NCBI RefSeq assembly: GCF_951230155.1
Contig: NZ_CATNVD010000016.1
Location: forward strand, 1 to 64,000
Source: Parablautia sp. Marseille-Q6255
GTDB taxonomy: Bacteria > Bacillota > Clostridia > Lachnospirales > Lachnospiraceae
DNA length: 64,000 nucleotides
Direction of reading: 5' to 3'
The notes beneath the pieces were generated by a model, which was not told where the DNA came from, did no database searches, and saw only the letters and a list, made by a program, of their open reading frames with translations. The first letter of the stretch is position 1; each line of letters opens with the position of its first letter. This document shows positions 17,987-27,718 of the stretch, one piece after another. A program made the position numbers and the translations under genes.

Positions 17987-18950
17987 TCAGGTCCTTGCCC
18001 GAAAACGAAACTTTATGTGCTTCAGAAATCTGCCATCTGGCAGCTCCTGCTCGTAAATGTCCACCTGTTCTACAAAGCTGTTAAGAAATCCTTCTTCTCC
18101 AGGCCGGTGAACTTATCATATAGTTTATCAAAATATAAAAGAAATTGATAGACGTTTTCTTCTGATATTTTCTGTTGCTGAATATTCAACAGGCAGTTCT
18201 TGACTTTCTCTATACCGTTCTCCACACCTTCAATCTCTTTTTCTATTTCTTCTGTATCTATTCTTGAACCGATTTTATTCAAGATTGCTTCTTCAAATTT
18301 AGGATTCTTCACCAGCTTCCGAATAACTTCTTCCACTGCGCTGTTAATCTTATCCTCACTCTATTGTTTACGATATCCACATTTATGACCATCTACCAAA
18401 CAACGGTGTTTGCAGGCATAATAAAAATAATCCTTATATAAGGTTCCATCTTTCTTTTTCTTTCGGTTCATGTTTCCACACATACCGCTTCCACATAACG
18501 GGCATCTCAGTATTCCAGATAAGATATGTTCATGATCCGGACTATGCGTCTTTTCATACTTCACGCCTGTTTTTTCTCGTTTTTGATGAGCCAGCTTTCC
18601 ACTATCTTTGGAGCTGTCAATCCCATCCTCGACACAAATCAGGTTCACCCCACAGTCTTGCATCCTCTGCAAAGAATTCAAAACATCTGCCGCATTACGG
18701 CCAAATCTGGAAAGTTTGAATACCAGTACAAACTGTATCTCATCTGTGCCATTCTCTATATTATCCAGCCTTCTCTGAAATTCCGGTCTGCCCTCTACGC
18801 TTTTTCCAGATTTACCTTCATCAGAATACCCATTTACAATTTCCATATTTTGAAATTCCGCATATCTCCTGAGCTTTTCTTTCTGAGCATCCAGACTGTA
18901 GCCATCTACCTGTATGGTTGTAGATACGCTGGTATATATCGCATTTAATC
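17987..18950 (-). pseudogene. Decayed large serine recombinase
   Basis: Pieces of one recombinase lie in order. The N-terminal resolvase part has IYTSVSTTIQVDGYSLDAQ, then FKLSRFGRNAADVLNSL. A zinc-ribbon region follows (CPLCGSGMCGNMN), then a coiled coil. Damage is visible: the start codon is lost where it abuts the helicase gene; the catalytic-motif arginine (Y-x-R-V-S) reads Ser; a large piece between DSGKL and KREKTGV is deleted; a TAG interrupts at 18361; and a one-base loss near 18077 shifts the frame before the end FVEQVDIYEQELPDGR. It cannot be active and marks an old integrative element beside the Wadjet locus. Confidence 0.85.
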
Positions 18951-18953
18951 TTT

Positions 18954-21923
18954 TTATTCACCTTTTCTATCCTCAGAATATCCCAAAGCAATTTCCAACA
19001 ATTCAGTTGCAACTTGAGAATTTCTAATACGCATTAAGTTGTCCCAAACATCAGCTTTTCCAAGAAGATTCATCCCACCATGCCATACTATTTCACCATC
19101 AATAACGGCAAAACATTCTTCTACTTCGGTTCTTGTTATCACATTTATTCCTACCACTTGCATTGTTCTGATTAGTTCATAACATACATCTGACTTTCCA
19201 TAAGTAATATCTTCCGGATCTGTTGTAATAACTGTAATCTTTGCCCCAGCTTCCTGTCTCTTCTTTATCAGTAGTAGAAATCTTTCAATTTTATCCTGTC
19301 TGATATCCGGACTGGAAATTACCACCATTTTTTCTGACTCTACAAGATCTTGCTCAAATTTTTCGGTATAATTTCCGGAATCGAATATTGCATTTATCAT
19401 CTGTTTAGACTGCAACTCTCCCGTCCATATTGAAAATCCTGTCTTTTTGTATGTTCTTAACCTTTTCGCATACATCTTATCAAAGAAGCGGACATGAGAA
19501 TCAATATAATCATACACATAAACAGCTTCTTTTCCGGGATAATCTCTATTCAGTCTTCCCACATACTGTTCAAGACGACCTTCAAAAGACACAGGTGCTG
19601 CAAGCATTAATACATCCAGTCTTGGAAAGTCAAACCCTTCTCCTATTTTCTGACCAGTTGCAACTAAAATAAGCGTTTCATTTTCAGGAACCTGCTTTAA
19701 CCTTACTCGAATTTCTGCATTTTCCTTATCGGAATTATCACCATATAGAAGAAATACATGATCTGCTTCCCCTTTCAAAGCATCATATAAAAATTTTGCA
19801 TGTTCCTTAAATCTTGTCAAAATTACAGGCGTTTGTTTTCTTGTGACACAAGTTATAACATCATCTACGATCATTTCATTTCGCACCTTACTGGTACTAA
19901 TCAAATTATATGCTTTGTTAATATTATCCTTGCTTTCTGCAGTATCAACTACTCTTGTGTATCTTGGGACAAAATAATGTCCAATTCCTTGTTCCTTAGC
20001 TCTCTCCAACGCAGTAAATCTATGTCTCAAAGGTCCAAGCAGCATATAGATAATCCGATCAAGACTGTCTCCACGTTTTGGTGTGGCAGAAACACCATAC
20101 ACATACTTTGCATTCACTTTTCGCAATAATTCCATAGATGTGTTAGAAGCTGCGTGATGACATTCATCCATGATTACCATTCCGTAAGAATTAATCTGCT
20201 CATTAAACTTTCCTCTGCTGTACATCGAACCAACCATTGCAACATCTATAATCCCTGTTAACGTATTTTTACTTCCGTGTAAAACTCCTATGACGCTATC
20301 CCTTTTTTTCTTTCTTCCTGTTTTTGTTTCATATTCCGGCGGTTCTTCTCTTACCTCCAAGAAATTATCCAATTCATCAACCCACTGATTAAGTAAATCT
20401 TTACTTTGCAGCAAAATGAGCGTATTTACTTTTCGCTCTGCAATAAGATAACTACAGACTACAGTCTTTCCAAATGCAGTTGCCGCACTCAGGACCCCAT
20501 CCGAATGTGATAATAATTTTTCTGCCGCTAATTCCTGTTGCATTCGCAAATCACCTTTAAAAGATACTCTGATAGGATGTCCCGTTTCTCTTTGATCTGA
20601 AATATCAACTGAAATGCCTGCTTTTTCACACTCCTGTATAACATTTTCTCGTAGCCCTCTCGGAATCTGTATATATCCATCTATATCCTTACCCAAATAT
20701 ACCGCACTAAAATTATAATAATTAGAATATCCCAGCCTTTTATTTTTATAAAATTCTGGATTATCAAATGCCGCCAAACTACGAATTTGATTTTGTATTC
20801 TTGGCATAAGATTCAGGGTATCAATATAAACTCCATTGCCCAATACCATGTGCAGCCTGCCCACAACATCTGAATTACAAAACTCGCATTTCTTCTTCCA
20901 TGGTTTCGGTCTGACATTCTTCTCAACATTAGTAAGCATTCCTCTGGCTTCTGCTAATTCTCCCTGCCATTTTGCCATGCATTGTTCAATATCTTCTATT
21001 CCCAGCTTTCCGGTCTTATTAAAAAGAGTATCCCATTGATCAGGATATGCATTCCAATTTTCATCTACAAAAGCACTATTTCCATTCCTAAGTGCCTGTC
21101 CCTGTAACGGCAATGCAATCAAATTACCTATGCTGCTTGCCACATCCTGCGAAGGATACATTCTATCATAATAATGAAACGATTTTAGATTGATGGAAGT
21201 TGACCCTTTATCTAATAGGAGAAATCCGAAATTTCTTGCTTTTGCCGCAGGTATTGCCTTTTTAAAGAAAATCCATACGTGAGCACCTTTTCCGGATCGG
21301 GATCTCTCAACTAAAGGTCTGATACCATTAAGCTCACATATTTTTCTAAGCGCATCCACTTCTTTATGCCACTCATTATCCGTATTCGCAAAGTCCGTAA
21401 CTTCTGCTCCTTTTTCATGATTATCAAAATCAAATACAATAAATCTGCATGTACCATTTGGCAGTAAAGGATATACACCTATTACATCTGATCCATCCTC
21501 TTTTGTGCCCAACAAATGAGCAATTATTTTTTTAACATCCAGACTTATCCATTTGGTATTTTCACATTCATCACAAAATACCTTCTCTTTACGTTGCTTA
21601 GGACAAAGCCGGTCATTCCAACGATTCGCACATTGTGGAAAATAGCCCCCGTTCTTTCCCCGTCTGGCATATACATCTTCTCTTCCCCAAAACATCGAAA
21701 AGAAACGTATTGCCATTTTCTCTGTGATATACGGTGGATTTACAATACGATTCCCTTGATCCAGATCATATTCTTCTGCACTTTCTATTTTTTCTTCAAA
21801 AGGATTCACCTCTTCATATGAAATGCCTGCCTTCTTCAATTTACCTTTTAACAACTTGTTCTCATATTCAAGCAACCTAACCATCTTTCTCAATGAATCT
21901 GCATCATACGCTTCTATGTTCAA
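18954..21923 (-). CDS. TOTE-type primase-helicase with PLD-like C-terminus
   Basis: A protein of about 989 residues. A short coiled N-terminus is followed by a zinc-knuckle region (CPKQRKEKVFCDEC). An archaeo-eukaryotic primase domain at about 120-330 has RFIVFDFDNHEKG and RSRSGKGAHVWIFF. An SF2 helicase core starts at about 470, with Walker A AATAFGKTVV, DECHH, SATPKRGD and the arginine-finger motif YVGRLNRDYPGK. A C-terminal PLD-like segment has VIDGEIVWHGGMN, but the HxK of active PLD enzymes is not visible. The family is the TOTE conflict-system AEP/helicase group, thought to act in defence. A TTG at 21923 has AGGTGG upstream; a GTG three codons earlier is possible. Confidence 0.85.
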   Translation of the reverse strand: MNIEAYDADSLRKMVRLLEYENKLLKGKLKKAGISYEEVNPFEEKIESAEEYDLDQGNRIVNPPYITEKMAIRFFSMFWGREDVYARRGKNGGYFPQCANRWNDRLCPKQRKEKVFCDECENTKWISLDVKKIIAHLLGTKEDGSDVIGVYPLLPNGTCRFIVFDFDNHEKGAEVTDFANTDNEWHKEVDALRKICELNGIRPLVERSRSGKGAHVWIFFKKAIPAAKARNFGFLLLDKGSTSINLKSFHYYDRMYPSQDVASSIGNLIALPLQGQALRNGNSAFVDENWNAYPDQWDTLFNKTGKLGIEDIEQCMAKWQGELAEARGMLTNVEKNVRPKPWKKKCEFCNSDVVGRLHMVLGNGVYIDTLNLMPRIQNQIRSLAAFDNPEFYKNKRLGYSNYYNFSAVYLGKDIDGYIQIPRGLRENVIQECEKAGISVDISDQRETGHPIRVSFKGDLRMQQELAAEKLLSHSDGVLSAATAFGKTVVCSYLIAERKVNTLILLQSKDLLNQWVDELDNFLEVREEPPEYETKTGRKKKRDSVIGVLHGSKNTLTGIIDVAMVGSMYSRGKFNEQINSYGMVIMDECHHAASNTSMELLRKVNAKYVYGVSATPKRGDSLDRIIYMLLGPLRHRFTALERAKEQGIGHYFVPRYTRVVDTAESKDNINKAYNLISTSKVRNEMIVDDVITCVTRKQTPVILTRFKEHAKFLYDALKGEADHVFLLYGDNSDKENAEIRVRLKQVPENETLILVATGQKIGEGFDFPRLDVLMLAAPVSFEGRLEQYVGRLNRDYPGKEAVYVYDYIDSHVRFFDKMYAKRLRTYKKTGFSIWTGELQSKQMINAIFDSGNYTEKFEQDLVESEKMVVISSPDIRQDKIERFLLLIKKRQEAGAKITVITTDPEDITYGKSDVCYELIRTMQVVGINVITRTEVEECFAVIDGEIVWHGGMNLLGKADVWDNLMRIRNSQVATELLEIALGYSEDRKGE

Positions 21924-22100
21924 ACCTTCCACCTACAATTCTTATTTTTTTGTGATATGATTTCTATCAAATATCCCAACTTTGTTTTGGTACTTGTTCC
22001 AACTACTTTCAATACTTCTTTTTATTGACATATTTTCGTTTCCCTGTACGATTCTCTCTGGTGCCAAGGTAGTGTTACGAGCTTTCTATCTGGACATTTT

Positions 22101-22142
22101 AGCGTCAGTGGACAAGGGGCAACACGCCTGTTCACTGACGCT
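22101..22142. repeat. 10-base inverted repeat in the intergenic region
   Basis: AGCGTCAGTG (22101-22110) and CACTGACGCT (22133-22142) enclose 22 bases containing GGGGCAACACGCC. It lies upstream of the TOTE helicase gene in a 400-base stretch without a convincing gene. It could be a terminator-like hairpin or a mobile-element end. Confidence 0.6.
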
Positions 22143-22223
22143 ACTGTTAATTATGTCTTTTGAATAAGCCGCAAGTTTTTACTACAATCACAGATATTCG
22201 TTTGTCATTCCCTTTAGCAGACT

Positions 22224-22340
22224 AAAGTCTCACAGCTTCATTTTCCCACTTGAGACTGTGAGACTTTCCCTTGAGATTTTGAGACTAGCTCTTTATTTTA
22301 TTAAAAATCTGTCCTCAGTCTCACTTTTTACTTGAGACTG
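22224..22340. repeat. Cluster of GAGACT hairpins and repeats
   Basis: A perfect 12-base inverted repeat, AAAGTCTCACAG (22224-22235) and CTGTGAGACTTT (22256-22267), is followed by TTGAGATTTTGAGACT and then a second hairpin, CAGTCTCA with TGAGACTG (22317-22340). The second hairpin overlaps the end of the broken AlbA_2 gene and could terminate it on the minus strand. The core TGAGACT recurs at least five times within 120 bases. Confidence 0.7.
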
Positions 22341-23272
22341 GCAAATACCATTCCCCTGTCTTTTTATCATATACTGCTCCGCACTTTTTACGAATTTTAG
22401 CGTAATCACGAAATACTGTTGCTCTTGATATCTTTAAAGCATCCATTACTTCTTCTACTGTTAATTGATTATTTTCTTCAATCAAACTGACAATCTGTTT
22501 TTCACGTTCTGTCAGTTCAGTCTTTTCAACATACTCTTCAACTGCAATCTGCGTAATCGGAATATGAATCCGAAATACATCTGCCTCAATTAATTCCGGC
22601 GTTCCCCCCTTGTGTATATATTGGCGTATATTTAAATAAATTTCTCACGCCAGAACCAATTGTATCAGCCAGACCAAGTGCAACAAAAAAACGTGCCAGA
22701 ATCGGATTCTTCGGATACGGTGTAAATTCGGTTTCAGAAATTTTTCCTTGTCTTCTGGCACGACACCAGTTTTCCGTTTTTATCCAATCGTTTTCAATAA
22801 CTACTTTTGCTGGAAATGCACTGGAAAAGTCTCTATGAACAAGAATATTGCTGACTACTTCACGGGCAATCAAATCTCTTACGCTTGTTCTTACGTTATC
22901 TACCAGGCAAAATTTATCTGAAGTATGTTTCGCAATAAAATCCATCAAAATTTCATAACTATCAATAAGATTTGTTTTTACAATCAAACGATCATCATAT
23001 CTGTCCAGATTTTCTTTTCGACATAATGCATCCGTAACATATCCAGAAACACACGACTGTATCACTTCATCTTTTCCAAATAATAATACTGCTGCAAGAT
23101 TATACCCCTGTTGCCCGGTTACAAAATCCGTTTCATACAATCCTGCACTTACCATAAGCTCCTGATCTGACATTCTCAGCCATTCATGTCGCGGATTCTT
23201 ATTCGAAATCAGGCGGCGCACTTTTTCCATCAAATCCATGCGAAGATGTATAGGAGAATCTGTTATATCCAT
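22321..23272 (-). pseudogene. AlbA_2/RecG-like ATP-binding regulator, broken
   Basis: The visible frame (22586-23272) carries the middle of the 'AlbA_2 / putative DNA-binding plus GHKL-like' family: FGKDEVIQSCVSGYVTDAL, DRYDDRLIVKTNLIDSY, REVVSNILVHRDFSS and NPILARFFVALGLADTIGSG. The N-terminal AlbA_2 domain of about 180 residues is missing. A run of six C (22604-22609, G on the coding strand) shifts the frame. With five, the product continues TQGGTPELIEADVFRIHIP into a C-terminal winged helix (LTVEEVMDALKISRATVFRD) and stops at 22321. Either a pseudogene or, less likely, a slipped-strand switch. Confidence 0.8.
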
Positions 23273-23457
23273 ATCCCCCTCTTCATATCTTCACAAATAC
23301 AATTTTATCATATAGAAAAATATTCTCCATATTTATTCCCTCAATTTATTTTCGGGGTACAACCATATAATAATGATGATAGAGACAGGATTTCTGTCAT
23401 CGAAAATATTGTTCGCCCACCGGTAGCATCTAATAAATGTCCGGCTCGAAAATGTTA

Positions 23458-26007
23458 TTATTCCTTACGAATCCTTTCAACAACGCTCTCCCGACTCATC
23501 TTTTCAAACTGATACCTGGGTATCACATACGCAATTCCAACCAAAATCGGAATCATAAGCACACATGGCACTATCGTAAGGTGCAGCCGAAAGAAAAATG
23601 CTGTACCAATTGTATTTACTAAAATCTTCTCTGCTCCAAACACAACTAACAATACTGCAATTACAAATGCGCCCCCCAAATATAGAAATCCCTCAGCCAC
23701 CAGCATTTTCGATACCTGTTTTTTCGTCATTCCCACGACTTCCAAAAGCGCCAGCTCCTTTTTCCTGCTGATCACAGAAGTGGCTGTTGTATTAAAGAAA
23801 TTCATAATACCGATGAACGCTAAAATAACGACAAGAAAACCACCGATCATATAATATTTGCTGACAAACCGCTGAAAACTCTCCTCCATATCCAGTGCAG
23901 AAAAAACATTGATCATTTCATTTTCTTTCAAAACATTTTCATCAATGTATTTTTTTATCTGCTTATCCGCTCCTTTCTTTGCATCGATGGCAGCATACAT
24001 GGCTGACTCATTTCCCGTCTGGGTAATATACTCATCTTCTGGAACTAATACCGTAATATAGATAAGGTCTGCATACGGATAATCCAATGCATATGGCATC
24101 AGTGCTTCTCCAATGACTTCGTAATCTTTTTGGTTTCCGTTTTTGTACTCCATCTGAAAAACATCCCCGGTCTGATAATAAGAAACCGGATGTTCTGCAT
24201 ATTTATCACCATAATCTACAAGCACATAGTTTCCGCTTTTAAATGTATCCCATGAGCATTTTTCTCCTCTCCATTCTAATTTGTCAAACACCGACTCGCT
24301 GATTCCGAGAAAATGAACACTTACTGTATTGGAAGCCTTTGCCTCTTCCCAAACCTGTTCTTCATAATCGTTCCAGTTTTCTTCATATTTATCAGCAAAT
24401 GCTTCCCATGTTTTCAGAAGTTCCGGCTCCATCTTGTGGGTTTCCTCAGAATAATACACATATCCTGTTTGAGCACTATCAGGGCATTCGTTCAGAATCT
24501 TTTTGATTTCAGGTGTAATACCATTGAAATTCGTGTTCAACAAACTGCCTGTCATCTGATCCAGTTGAAAATCAGAGGCTAAAAACACATTCCGGTAAGA
24601 ATCAAAATCATATCCCTGCACCAACATCACGATACAGTTGACAACCACCATAGAAAGAGCGATAGAAAGCATAACAATCAATCCCTTTTTCCAATTTCGC
24701 AACACATTTTGAACTGCCATCCCCCACCAGGTTACAGAAGTATTCTTTTTTATTTTCCTCTGTGACTGCTCTCCTTCTGCCAGGCGCAGTGCTTCCACCG
24801 GAGATACCCTTTCCACCATTTTACAGGCCTGCAGACTGGAGAGATACACCGTTAAAAGTGTCAAAAGCGCTGCTGAAAGAAAAATCAAAGGATTTGCTGA
24901 TACTACTGTCTGAGCAGTCTTTCCTGCCTGTGCACTGATTTCAGCATCTGCATTCAAGGACGGAGCCATACAAAGACCTGCAAGATAACCACAAAGCAAT
25001 CCGATTGGAATCCCCACTGCTGACAATCTCCATGCCTGCATACGTACAATTTTCTTCAACTGCTTTCCTGTTGTTCCCACGTTCTTTAACAGTCCATAAG
25101 CCCGGATATCCGTTTTCACAGAAATATTAAAGATATTATAAATAATCAGGTATCCTGCCAATATCACAAATAGAATCATTACGATAAGAGAAGAAAAAGA
25201 AAAAGAATCTTCTTCCAAAAGATTATATGCCGGATTGACTTCCATTCCTGTCCCTGCTTTTGTAAATCCCGCTGCCTTAGATATAGTTTCTGTTTTCTTT
25301 TCCAGATTCCAAAGGTTCTTGTACCAGACAGAATACTCTTTCCCTCCATTGTAAATGCCATTTTCTAATTCTTCCTCTGTAACAGGATAACAATTCTCCT
25401 TTGCATAGGCTTCAGATACCCAGACCATCTGTCCTAAAACAGCTTTATCCCCTTGCCAAAATCCACAGATCCGGAACGTATCTGTCTTATATTGCTTCAG
25501 CATTGGATTTACTTCCCAGGTCAGCGTTACTTCTTCCCCAATCTTAGGAGTAACGCCCAGAGTTTCCAGTATCATGCTGCTGAGTGCTACTTCATTTTCT
25601 TTTTCCGGCAGTCTTCCTGTGGTTGGCAGACAATTAAAGCTTTCTGCCATATTTTCATCCGCATATCTGACCTCTACAGAAAAGCCAAACCGCTCATCCA
25701 TTCCGGCTCCCAGGAAAATGCCGGAACCATATCGTTCCACCTCTTCACTCTGTTCGATTGTTTGCTGCAATCGCTTTGCATCTTCTTCTGACAGATTCTG
25801 TGCACTGGCATGGGCAGAATCCATAAATTGTTTGATTTCCGTTGCTCTTTTGGAAAGAATCATGGATACACTCCCCACAAAAAGACTTGTGAATAAAAGG
25901 GAAGTCAGCATGATTGCAATAACAGCAATGATATTTCTGGCACGATTCATTTTCATAAAACGCTTCGTTAATAATCGTAATGTTTCTTTATTCTCTACTT
26001 TTACCAT
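23458..26007 (-). CDS. ABC transporter permease, FtsX/MacB type
   Basis: An 849-residue permease. It has an N-terminal membrane segment, a large extracytoplasmic domain (about 50-270), three membrane segments (270-400), another at about 440, a second external domain (460-700), and three C-terminal segments with the FtsX signature ISRKKELALLEVVGMTKKQV. It lies 14 bases after its ATPase gene. Such permeases with an upstream two-component system usually export or sense antimicrobial peptides or cell-wall-active compounds. The substrate cannot be read from sequence. The ATG has a GGGGGC site upstream. Confidence 0.88.
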   Translation of the reverse strand: MVKVENKETLRLLTKRFMKMNRARNIIAVIAIMLTSLLFTSLFVGSVSMILSKRATEIKQFMDSAHASAQNLSEEDAKRLQQTIEQSEEVERYGSGIFLGAGMDERFGFSVEVRYADENMAESFNCLPTTGRLPEKENEVALSSMILETLGVTPKIGEEVTLTWEVNPMLKQYKTDTFRICGFWQGDKAVLGQMVWVSEAYAKENCYPVTEEELENGIYNGGKEYSVWYKNLWNLEKKTETISKAAGFTKAGTGMEVNPAYNLLEEDSFSFSSLIVMILFVILAGYLIIYNIFNISVKTDIRAYGLLKNVGTTGKQLKKIVRMQAWRLSAVGIPIGLLCGYLAGLCMAPSLNADAEISAQAGKTAQTVVSANPLIFLSAALLTLLTVYLSSLQACKMVERVSPVEALRLAEGEQSQRKIKKNTSVTWWGMAVQNVLRNWKKGLIVMLSIALSMVVVNCIVMLVQGYDFDSYRNVFLASDFQLDQMTGSLLNTNFNGITPEIKKILNECPDSAQTGYVYYSEETHKMEPELLKTWEAFADKYEENWNDYEEQVWEEAKASNTVSVHFLGISESVFDKLEWRGEKCSWDTFKSGNYVLVDYGDKYAEHPVSYYQTGDVFQMEYKNGNQKDYEVIGEALMPYALDYPYADLIYITVLVPEDEYITQTGNESAMYAAIDAKKGADKQIKKYIDENVLKENEMINVFSALDMEESFQRFVSKYYMIGGFLVVILAFIGIMNFFNTTATSVISRKKELALLEVVGMTKKQVSKMLVAEGFLYLGGAFVIAVLLVVFGAEKILVNTIGTAFFFRLHLTIVPCVLMIPILVGIAYVIPRYQFEKMSRESVVERIRKE

Positions 26008-26021
26008 AAAATCGCCCCCTG

Positions 26022-26702
26022 CTATACCAATCCACTGTCTGAAACAATTTTTCCATCTTCGATCTGCAAAATCCGGTCTGCCATCTGGGCAATCTCCTCA
26101 TTATGGGTAATCATTACGATAGTCTGATGAAACCGCTTACTGGTCACTTTTAGAAGTCCCAATACATCCTGACTTGTTTTGGAATCCAGATTTCCGGTCG
26201 GTTCATCAGCCAGCAAAATAGCCGGTTTCGCCGCTAATGCCCTTGCAATCGCCACTCTCTGCTGCTGTCCCCCGGATAAAGCACTTGGCAGATTTTCCAA
26301 TTTTGTCCGAATACCAAGTGTATCAATGATTTCATCTACATATTTCTTTTCAATCTTTTTCCCATCCAGTTTCACGGGAAGAATAATATTCTCCCATACA
26401 TTCAGCATCGGAACCAGATTATACTGTTGGAATACAAACCCAATATTTCTGCGCCTGAAAATGGTAAGCTCTTCATCTGTCATATGGCTTAAGTCCTGTC
26501 CATCCACAATGACCTGCCCGGATGTTGGATTATCCAACCCACCAATGATATGGAGCATCGTGGACTTTCCGCTCCCGGAAGTTCCAACAATCGCTACAAA
26601 TTCCCCTTTTTCCACTGCCAAATTTACACCGTCAAGGGCTCGAACTTCCGTTTCTCCCTGTCCGTATATTTTTTGTAAATCTACTGCTTTTAATATATTC
26701 AT
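26022..26702 (-). CDS. ABC transporter ATP-binding protein (LolD/MacB type)
   Basis: A 226-residue ATPase with Walker A GTSGSGKSTML, Q-loop VFQQYNLVP, signature LSGGQQQRVAIARAL and Walker B ILLADEPTGNLD with the D-loop, then the H-loop MITHN. This subfamily pairs with FtsX-type permeases, and the permease gene follows directly. GGAGG precedes the ATG. A terminator for the upstream kinase gene separates the two transcription units, so ATPase and permease likely have their own promoter in 26703-26730. Confidence 0.95.
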   Translation of the reverse strand: MNILKAVDLQKIYGQGETEVRALDGVNLAVEKGEFVAIVGTSGSGKSTMLHIIGGLDNPTSGQVIVDGQDLSHMTDEELTIFRRRNIGFVFQQYNLVPMLNVWENIILPVKLDGKKIEKKYVDEIIDTLGIRTKLENLPSALSGGQQQRVAIARALAAKPAILLADEPTGNLDSKTSQDVLGLLKVTSKRFHQTIVMITHNEEIAQMADRILQIEDGKIVSDSGLV

Positions 26703-26728
26703 GTTTTCCTCCCTGTCTTATATTGTAA

Positions 26729-26760
26729 AAAAGCCTGTATTGATCTTTACAATACAGACT
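26729..26760 (-). terminator. Terminator of the two-component genes
   Basis: On the minus strand CTGTATTG (26750-26757 reversed) pairs with CAATACAG across seven bases and is followed by GGCTTTTTT. It lies between the histidine kinase gene and the ABC ATPase gene. Confidence 0.8.
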
Positions 26761-26821
26761 TTATCATAACAATGTCTCCATCCGGTTTCTGAAATATCAC
26801 AGTTTTGATACTATTCGCACC

Positions 26822-27718
26822 TTATACGGGAAGAAACACAGAAAATGTGGAACCTTTCCCAATCTCTGATTTCACTTTCACATATCCTTTTTGTGCCTGA
26901 ATAATCTCTCTTGCAAGAAATAAACCAACTCCTACCCCTGGCTGATCCGCTACTGACAGACTTCGGTAAAACCTGCCAAATATCTTTGGTATTTCTTCCT
27001 TTTTGATTCCAATACCATCGTCGATTACATCAACCTTCACAAAGGAAGAATATTTCTCCACCTTCAGCTGAACTGTTCCTCCGCCCGGCGTGTATTTTAT
27101 CGCATTATCTACGATATTTCCAATTGCCTCTGCAGTCCATTTCAGGTCACAGATAACATACAAATCTGTATCGCACATACTTAAGGTAATATTCTTTTCC
27201 CTCGCTTTTGCAGCAAACTGGTGACGAATATCTTGCAGTAATTGCCTGATATTAACCTCTTCCGGATGTACCTCAATAATCCCACTTTCCATCCGGGATA
27301 ATTTGACCAGTGATTGTATCAAAAAATCTAATTTCTCCGTCTGCTCCAAAATGGTATCTATCTCCTCCCGATTTTCATGATTCGTTTCAGAGAGTATTTC
27401 ACCATAAATCTTCAAATTAGATATCGGTGTCAATGTCTGATGCGCAATGTCGGAAATCAGTTTCTGTATCACTTCTTTTTGTTCCTGCTGATTCTTTCTT
27501 GCCAGAAAATTACTGTCCAAATACTGTTTCATGCTGTTTTCAAGGGCAGAATACTTTTCTTCGGAGATTTCTGTCCGTTCCAATTCTCCATCTATCGCAT
27601 GATCCAGCATTTGCTGCAGCCGGTTCAAAAGCCTTTTTTCTTTCTGATAAAAAAGAAAGTACCAAAAAACTCCGCTCAGGACAAATATTCCTGCAATCCA
27701 TATTATTCTTTCGATCAC
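26822..27718 (-). CDS. Sensor histidine kinase
   Basis: A 298-residue kinase with a very short N-terminal membrane region (IIWIAGIFVLSGVFWYFLF, one helix). It then has a HisKA domain with LISDIAHQTLTPISNL (phosphorylated His) and an HATPase_c domain (AIGNIVDNAIKYTPGGG, DDGIGIKKEEIPKIFGRFYR, GVGLFLAREI). I chose the GTG at 27718, which overlaps the regulator stop as GTGA; an ATG five codons upstream is possible. With almost no extracytoplasmic sensor, it probably receives its signal through the neighbouring ABC transporter, as in BceS-type kinases. Confidence 0.9.
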   Translation of the reverse strand: MIERIIWIAGIFVLSGVFWYFLFYQKEKRLLNRLQQMLDHAIDGELERTEISEEKYSALENSMKQYLDSNFLARKNQQEQKEVIQKLISDIAHQTLTPISNLKIYGEILSETNHENREEIDTILEQTEKLDFLIQSLVKLSRMESGIIEVHPEEVNIRQLLQDIRHQFAAKAREKNITLSMCDTDLYVICDLKWTAEAIGNIVDNAIKYTPGGGTVQLKVEKYSSFVKVDVIDDGIGIKKEEIPKIFGRFYRSLSVADQPGVGVGLFLAREIIQAQKGYVKVKSEIGKGSTFSVFLPV

